Below are positions 5,643 to 9,754 of a stretch of DNA of 9,754 nucleotides, piece after piece. Made by a program: the position numbers and the translations under genes. The DNA comes from Blastocatellia bacterium. Lineage in GTDB: Bacteria > Acidobacteriota > Blastocatellia > Chloracidobacteriales > JADJPF01. The stretch lies in NCBI GenBank assembly GCA_016789295.1, contig JAEUQL010000100.1, positions 1 to 9,754 on the forward strand, given 5' to 3'. Numbering within the stretch: the first letter of the stretch is position 1; every line of letters starts with the position of its first letter. The notes beneath the pieces are model-generated. The model was given only the letters and a program-made list of their open reading frames with translations, ran no database searches and was not told the origin of the DNA.

Positions 5643-7913
5643 TACTGCAAGTTTCTCCATTGCTTCCATAATACGTTCAGGTGTCGCAGGTATTTCCGTC
5701 ACCACTGCACCTACAGCATCAGCAATAGCAGCGACTAATGCAGGTGCTCCACCATCCATAGGTAGTTCACCAATGCCTTTTGCACCATATGGACCATAAG
5801 GATATGGATTTTCTATCAAGACTGTTTCCATGTCTGGAATATCTAATGAAGTAGGGATGATATAATTAGTTAGACGGTTATTCAATATTTTACCATCTTT
5901 CCAAGCAACTTCTTCAAACAGTCCATAACCAAGAGCCTGAACAGTTCCACCCTCTATCTGACCTTCGGCAAGTGTTGGATTGATAGCTTTTCCAACATCT
6001 GTTGCAGTAGTTACTTTCAGAATTTTAACTTCAAAAGTGTCCATATCTACTTCAACTTCTACAACATCGGCAGCATAGGCATAGACTGGATAGGCATCAC
6101 CACTATATGTAACATCATCCCACTTGATACCTGGAGGACTGCTGTACTGAGCGGTAGTCTTGAGAAAACCTGTTCTGGACATACATCTTTCGGCTGCCTC
6201 GGCAAAAGATACACTAATTATTTCTCCGTCTTTCTGCCATAACAGATGTCTACCTTCAAACTGTATTTCTGAAGCCTGACATTGGGCTAGAGAAGCTATT
6301 CTTTTTGCCATCTCCTCTTTTAGGCTGGCAGCAGCCATCTGCACCACACGTCCAACAACCATGCAAGTACGGGAAGCCACAGTTGGACCGCTATCGGGAA
6401 CTTTTGAAGTGTCATTCTCTTCAAACTCTACATCTTCTGGTCTGAGACCTAGTTCTTGTGCAACTATTTGTGAAAATATTGTTCTTGTTCCCTGCCCTAT
6501 TTCAGTTGATGCAGTAAGTATTCTAACAGTACCTTCTGCAGTAAGTTCAACCGCAGCTTGACCTTTAATCTTCTCCTCTCCACTACCTGTAAAACCACCT
6601 CCATGGTAATAAAATGAAAGTCCTATACCGTACCTTTTATTGGATAATTCTGGCTGTTTATGGCTGCGTCGAGCTAAGTAGTCAGAGCGTTCCAGAACTG
6701 CATCTAGTACTTGCTGTGTACCAACACTGTAAGTCAACTGTTGACCTGTTAAAGTATAGTCACCTTGGTGAAGCATGTTTTTGCGGCGTAGCTCTACAGG
6801 AGAGATATCGAGTTTACGAGATATATTTTCCATATGCATCTCGCTGGCAAAGCAGGCTTGTGGCACACCAAAACCACGGAATGCACCATTAGGAGGAGTA
6901 TTAGTAGCAACAACTTTACCAGTAACACGAATGTTTGGACATTTGTATGGTCCAAGCGCATGAATAACACCACGAGAAAGGACTACAGGGCTGAGTGTGC
7001 AGTAAGCTCCACCATCAAAGGTCAAATCTATTTCGGCAGCTATTAACCTACCATCTCTTGTAAGTCCAGTACGGTGACGAATAACTGCAGGGTGACGTTT
7101 TGTAGAAGCAACAAAATCTTCGCCACGTTCATACACTATCTTTACTGGGTGACCGCATTTTTTAGCAAGTAACGCTGCATGCCCAGCAACCACCGAAGGA
7201 AATTCTTCCTTTCCACCAAAACCACCACCAGTAACATTCTGTACTACTACTACTTTTTCATCTGGTAGACCAAAAAGCTCTTTGATTGCTCGATGTACAT
7301 AATAGGGGCACTGCATAGATCCTTGTATAAGGATAGTCCCATCAGATTTAGCGGTTGCAATAATTCCGTTAGTTTCAATGTAGAGCTGTTCTTGATGTCC
7401 TACATGGTAAGTCTCTTCAACAACTACTTCAGCAGATTGAAAGGCATCCTCAACATTGCCACGAGTAACAGTGTAGCTTTTAAACACGTTGTCATCTCCA
7501 AAGATCTTCTGCTCTGCTGATAGAGAATCTTCAATGGTAAGAACTGCTGGAAGCTTTTTGTAAGTGATATGGACGTGTTTAGCTGCCAGTTCTGCTAGCT
7601 CTTTTGTTGGAGCTGCTATAAGCAAGATAGGTTCGTAGACGTGTCGCACCAAAGATTCTGCCAGTAGCGGTTGGTCGTCATAGATCAGTGCTACGATGTT
7701 GCGCGACGTAATATCTCGGTAATCTGCCAATACTACAGTTGACCAATCAAAACCGGCAAGAAATTCTATACCGGTAATTTGTGCGTGTGCAACAGTAGAT
7801 CTAACAGTTTTTCCATACCATATATCTTGGAAGTGATAGTCATCAACGTATTTTGCAGCACCTGTAACCTTGTCGCGTCCTTCTTTACGATTAACACTCT
7901 GTCCAACTGTCAT
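5634..7913 (-). CDS. Molybdenum hydroxylase Mo-cofactor-binding subunit (xanthine dehydrogenase type)
   Basis: This 759-residue protein is the large catalytic subunit. The a/b hammerhead domain covers about residues 13-120, followed by the two molybdopterin-cytosine/molybdopterin-binding domains. Key motifs are QCPYYVHRA (201-209), GGGFGGKE (229-236), AFRGFG (344-349), GQGT (473-476) and GIGELP (713-718), whose E716 is the presumed catalytic base. E236 and R346 align with the Glu and Arg that bind purine in bovine xanthine oxidase. The AYRCSFR loop of CO dehydrogenase is absent. I therefore infer a purine or related N-heterocycle hydroxylase, though the substrate is unproven. The open frame extends upstream to a TTG at 7964, but I chose the ATG at 7913, which has GAAAGGA about 6 bases upstream and matches the usual N-terminus (MTVGQSVNRKEG). 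It is the first gene of the operon. No XdhC-type maturation factor is in the window. Confidence 0.96.
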   Translation of the reverse strand: MTVGQSVNRKEGRDKVTGAAKYVDDYHFQDIWYGKTVRSTVAHAQITGIEFLAGFDWSTVVLADYRDITSRNIVALIYDDQPLLAESLVRHVYEPILLIAAPTKELAELAAKHVHITYKKLPAVLTIEDSLSAEQKIFGDDNVFKSYTVTRGNVEDAFQSAEVVVEETYHVGHQEQLYIETNGIIATAKSDGTILIQGSMQCPYYVHRAIKELFGLPDEKVVVVQNVTGGGFGGKEEFPSVVAGHAALLAKKCGHPVKIVYERGEDFVASTKRHPAVIRHRTGLTRDGRLIAAEIDLTFDGGAYCTLSPVVLSRGVIHALGPYKCPNIRVTGKVVATNTPPNGAFRGFGVPQACFASEMHMENISRKLDISPVELRRKNMLHQGDYTLTGQQLTYSVGTQQVLDAVLERSDYLARRSHKQPELSNKRYGIGLSFYYHGGGFTGSGEEKIKGQAAVELTAEGTVRILTASTEIGQGTRTIFSQIVAQELGLRPEDVEFEENDTSKVPDSGPTVASRTCMVVGRVVQMAAASLKEEMAKRIASLAQCQASEIQFEGRHLLWQKDGEIISVSFAEAAERCMSRTGFLKTTAQYSSPPGIKWDDVTYSGDAYPVYAYAADVVEVEVDMDTFEVKILKVTTATDVGKAINPTLAEGQIEGGTVQALGYGLFEEVAWKDGKILNNRLTNYIIPTSLDIPDMETVLIENPYPYGPYGAKGIGELPMDGGAPALVAAIADAVGAVVTEIPATPERIMEAMEKLAVEA

Positions 7914-7955
7914 AGCAGTTCCTTTCAAAATTTTACGGGATTTTGTGACGAAATA

Positions 7956-7982
7956 TTGCCACAAAATCCATCTATTTATAAT
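7956..7982 (+). promoter_or_regulatory. Rightward promoter of the pilin-like gene
   Basis: TTGCCA (7956-7961) and TATAAT (7977-7982) are 5/6 and 6/6 matches to sigma-70-type consensus, separated by 15 bases, slightly shorter than usual. Transcription would begin near 7989, about 60 bases before the ATG, so the mRNA would start with the inverted repeat at 7993-8020. Confidence 0.5.
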
Positions 7983-8002
7983 GAGAGAAAAAACTGTCTG
8001 AA
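7975..8002 (-). promoter_or_regulatory. Leftward promoter of the molybdenum hydroxylase operon
   Basis: On the minus strand TTCAGA (8002-7997) and TATAAA (7980-7975) lie 16 bases apart, giving 4/6 and 5/6 matches to consensus. The start site would be near 7968, about 55 bases before the large-subunit ATG. Its -10 overlaps the -10 of the rightward promoter, so the two promoters should compete, and its -35 overlaps one arm of the inverted repeat. Confidence 0.4.
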
Positions 8003-8020
8003 AAGGTTCAAACAGACAGT
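7993..8020. promoter_or_regulatory. 8-bp perfect inverted repeat in the divergent control region
   Basis: ACTGTCTG (7993-8000) and CAGACAGT (8013-8020) are perfectly complementary around a 12-base spacer. The left arm overlaps the proposed -35 of the molybdenum hydroxylase promoter, and the whole element falls at the 5' end of the predicted pilin mRNA. It could be a regulator-binding operator (20-base centre-to-centre spacing, about two helical turns) or a 5' stabilising RNA hairpin. Confidence 0.5.
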
Positions 8021-8051
8021 AAAAGATTTAGGTCAAAGAGGATATCAAAAT

Positions 8052-8642
8052 ATGTTAAAACTTTGTAACTATTTTAATTTTTCTATAGATTTAGTTTCTA
8101 CTGTTTCTGCCCAGTCTTCCAAGCAGCAGAGTAGGAAAGATAGAGGATTTTCACTTCTCGAACTACTTCTTCTGGTTGTTTTTGTCACTGTTCTCATTTC
8201 AATTGCAGTTCCAAACCTTGTTGCTGCAAGAAGATCAGCGCATGAAAGCAGAGCCATAGCAAACTTAAAGACTCTAGTAAATGTACAGTATCTCTTCTAC
8301 TCAAGTGTAAACAGATTTGCCATTGTTGAAGAGCTTTTTAATAGAAATTATCTTGATCAGGATCAGTTTAAACGTAACACTACCGCCAACTCTGGCAGTT
8401 TGACAGGTGGTGTTGTAGAGATAATATCGGATAGAATCTATGACTACAGTTTTCGTTACAGTCCAGATTCACAAGGCTTTACATTAGATGCAGATCCAAA
8501 ACAGCATCTACGAACCTCATACAGATACTTTCGTTACCGTACAAACCGCACCACTGGAGGCAGCAGCATGGATCAGGTACTAGTAGCGAAACCAAGCAGA
8601 GCAAATCCAGCCAACAGTGCTTATCGACCGCTAAATTTTTAG
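8052..8642 (+). CDS. Type IV prepilin-like (pseudopilin) protein
   Basis: This 196-residue protein carries a class III (prepilin) signal: RKDRG followed by FSLLELLLLVVFVTVLISIAV, with the cleavage Gly at 32, Phe33 at +1, Glu37 at +5 and a hydrophobic helix to about residue 54. PNLVAARRSAHESRAIANLKTL then continues the N-terminal alpha-helix into a globular C-terminal domain with a beta-rich YDYSFRYSPDSQGFTLDADP segment (typical of small acidobacterial pilins and GspG-like pseudopilins). It should be processed by a PilD-type peptidase and assembled in a pilus or type II secretion pseudopilus. The leader of 32 residues is unusually long. The reading frame stays open far upstream but there overlaps the large-subunit gene antisense. 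The ATG at 8052 is preceded by AGAGGA at a 9-base spacing and there is no alternative start downstream before the motif. It is a lone pilin gene with no other assembly genes in the window. Confidence 0.88.
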   Translation: MLKLCNYFNFSIDLVSTVSAQSSKQQSRKDRGFSLLELLLLVVFVTVLISIAVPNLVAARRSAHESRAIANLKTLVNVQYLFYSSVNRFAIVEELFNRNYLDQDQFKRNTTANSGSLTGGVVEIISDRIYDYSFRYSPDSQGFTLDADPKQHLRTSYRYFRYRTNRTTGGSSMDQVLVAKPSRANPANSAYRPLNF

Positions 8643-8680
8643 AAAAAAAGCGTTTTTATCCAGATTTTTTTTCTAAAAAT
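8635..8680. terminator. 15-bp AT-rich inverted repeat after the pilin gene (probable terminator)
   Basis: ATTTTTAGAAAAAAA (8635-8649) and TTTTTTTCTAAAAAT (8666-8680) are perfect reverse complements with a 16-base loop, and the pilin stop codon is within the left arm. Only one G-C pair is in the stem, so it is not a classic GC-rich terminator, but the run of eight T residues (8665-8672) and the position at the end of the gene favour a role in termination or 3'-end formation. It ends 15 bases before the next ATG. Confidence 0.5.
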
Positions 8681-8695
8681 GCATTTATATAAAGT

Positions 8696-9754
8696 ATGAA
8701 GGATAAAAAACAAATACATGGCTCAATAATTGGGTCGAGGCTCCTCTATGCTGAACATCGATGGGGAGCTGCGGCTAGGCGACAACTCGTTGGTATACTA
8801 CCACCTAAAGAGAAAAAGCTTGCAGAGAGTAGGATTTATGAAAACTGCTGGGTAGATTTCTATCTACTAGATAGGATAGACAAAGCAATTATTGCCATAT
8901 CAAAGCAGGATCATCTACAAGAGAGCGATGTACTGCGTGATGTTGGCCGTTTTAGTGCTGATTACAACTACAGCCGCTTACCAGCAAAACTAATCTCTCT
9001 TACTCCTGATGAGCTACTGAGAAACGCTGTAAGAATAAAGGCTCTTTTTCAAGACTTTGGCCACTGTCATACAGAAGAAGTATTGGAGACAGATGAAAGG
9101 TTGAAAGGTTTAGCTGTTGTCTACTGTTATTCAAACGATCTTCCAGAAAGCTATTCTGAAACTGGGATAGGATTTCTTGAGAGGCTAGTAGAGTTACTTG
9201 GCTATAAAGTAGCATCTATCAAAAAGCAGGCTGTAATTTTTAACGATTCTATAACTTATCATTATGAAATCTTTTGGGAGATTGAACCGCTAGTTGATCG
9301 CCCAGAACCCACAGAGTTTCTGGCCAAAGAAAAACTTTCGGTCTGCTTATCCAGAAAAGAAGAGAAAGTAGTAGAACAGCTAGTAGCTATTAGCTCTAGT
9401 CAAACTAGACAAAGTAGTAGTCTAAAAAAAGCTAAAGTATGGTCATACAATAAGGCTTTTAGTAGAAAAGAGAAGCGCCTTTTTATACTAACTCTTATAG
9501 CAGTGATTCTTGCTACTGTTCAAATTTTCTTGGTTTCCAGTACTGCAGAACAATACCCAGAAAGTAGAGAAGAGATCGAAAAGTATGTCTGTAGTGGAGA
9601 TCTGAAACTAGAAGTCTGGCTTGATAGACCAGCTATTTTAGTTCAAAGCCAAGAAGAGTTGAAAAGATTGCGAATAGGGGTTGAGCAACAAGGTCAAAAC
9701 CATTCTTATATGATAGAACAAATGCCCGAAAATAGGCTAATAGAACTCTATTTC
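8696..9754 (+). CDS. DUF2378/TIGR02265-family protein with membrane anchor and C-terminal extracytoplasmic region (partial)
   Basis: 353 codons are in the window and the gene runs off the right edge. Residues about 7-205 match what I recall of TIGR02265 (DUF2378), a family with many paralogues in myxobacteria: IHGSIIGSRLLYAEHRWG at the start, LPPKEKKLAESRIYENCWVDFYLLDRID near 35-62, the core DVGRFSADYN (82-91), then LISLTPDELLRNAVRIKALFQDFG and a final VASIKKQAVIFNDS...YHYEIFWEIE. A Ser/Lys-rich linker (about 220-260) leads to one membrane helix (262-282), preceded by a KREKR-type positive stretch. The N-terminal domain is thus predicted cytoplasmic, and residues 283 onward, with Cys299-containing YVCSGDLKLEVWLDRP, outside. 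Most members I know of are stand-alone, so this is a fusion. Function is unknown. The ATG at 8696 has no clear ribosome-binding site. It follows the pilin gene after an inverted repeat. Confidence 0.75.
   Translation, partial: MKDKKQIHGSIIGSRLLYAEHRWGAAARRQLVGILPPKEKKLAESRIYENCWVDFYLLDRIDKAIIAISKQDHLQESDVLRDVGRFSADYNYSRLPAKLISLTPDELLRNAVRIKALFQDFGHCHTEEVLETDERLKGLAVVYCYSNDLPESYSETGIGFLERLVELLGYKVASIKKQAVIFNDSITYHYEIFWEIEPLVDRPEPTEFLAKEKLSVCLSRKEEKVVEQLVAISSSQTRQSSSLKKAKVWSYNKAFSRKEKRLFILTLIAVILATVQIFLVSSTAEQYPESREEIEKYVCSGDLKLEVWLDRPAILVQSQEELKRLRIGVEQQGQNHSYMIEQMPENRLIELYF

Noticed and set aside
6361..7520. Several plus-strand open frames inside the large-subunit gene
   Set aside because: They are antisense to a well-supported gene, have unordered compositions rich in Ser, Cys and Thr, and show no ribosome-binding sites or known domains.
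5634..7913. Carbon monoxide dehydrogenase (CoxL) identity for the large subunit
   Set aside because: The CoxL active-site loop AYRCSFR is absent; the equivalent position reads AFRGFG, as in xanthine-type enzymes.
7914..7964. TTG start at 7964 for the large subunit
   Set aside because: The extra 17 residues do not resemble the family N-terminus, while the ATG at 7913 has a strong ribosome-binding site and begins with the expected MTVGQSVNRKEG.
7779..8051. An in-frame 91-codon extension upstream of the pilin-like gene
   Set aside because: It runs antisense through the 5' end of the molybdenum hydroxylase large-subunit gene, lacks a ribosome-binding site at 7779, and would place the prepilin signal far inside the protein. 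The ATG at 8052 has AGAGGA at a 9-base spacing.
9000..9215. Minus-strand open frame in the DUF2378 gene
   Set aside because: It is antisense to a recognisable protein family and its sequence shows no coding features.
1..9754. CRISPR array, tRNA, rRNA, insertion sequence or phage genes
   Set aside because: I looked for regularly spaced repeats, tRNA-like cloverleaf signatures, terminal repeats with a transposase frame, and phage or toxin-antitoxin products on both strands and saw none. A tRNAscan or Infernal run would be needed to exclude small RNAs formally.

Overview
The window looks like ordinary chromosome of an AT-rich (roughly 40% GC by eye) Gram-negative-type bacterium. The best lineage hints are a type IV pilin-like protein of the kind abundant in Acidobacteriota, a TIGR02265/DUF2378 domain best known from myxobacteria, an ECF sigma factor paired with a four-helix membrane protein, and an alkylglycerone-phosphate-synthase-like flavoprotein. 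I favour Acidobacteriota (Blastocatellia-like) with Myxococcota as the alternative. This rests on recalled family resemblance, not on a search. No rRNA, tRNA, CRISPR array, transposase or phage gene is visible.

Layout, left to right. Positions 1-1205 (minus strand) hold the N-terminal 226 codons of an AGPS-like FAD-binding oxidase, cut by the window edge, and just upstream of it a 150-residue protein of unknown function. Positions 1417-2603 (minus) are a two-gene unit: an ECF sigma factor whose stop overlaps the start of a four-helix membrane protein (ATGA overlap), closed by a good rho-independent terminator at 1363-1396. Positions 2853-3674 (minus) encode an HSDL2-like short-chain dehydrogenase followed by a long 3' hairpin. 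A divergent intergenic region leads to a 146-residue conserved orphan (3842-4282, plus), whose stop codon interleaves with that of the next unit.

Positions 4279-7913 (minus) are a tight three-gene operon for a complete molybdenum hydroxylase of the xanthine dehydrogenase family, in the order Mo-binding subunit, 2Fe-2S subunit, FAD subunit. All cofactor and catalytic motifs are intact, so a working heterotrimeric enzyme is expected. The substrate is probably a purine or similar N-heterocycle but is not proven.

Positions 7914-8051 are a divergent promoter region with overlapping -10 elements and an 8-bp perfect inverted repeat. Rightward from it come a type IV prepilin-like protein with an unusually long leader (8052-8642), a 15-bp perfect inverted repeat that includes its stop codon, and a DUF2378-TM-ectodomain protein that runs off the right edge.

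I do not see a convincing undescribed multi-gene system. The items most worth a second look are the membrane-anchored DUF2378 fusion, the sigma factor with its non-standard membrane partner, the orphan genes, and several strand-informative inverted repeats.
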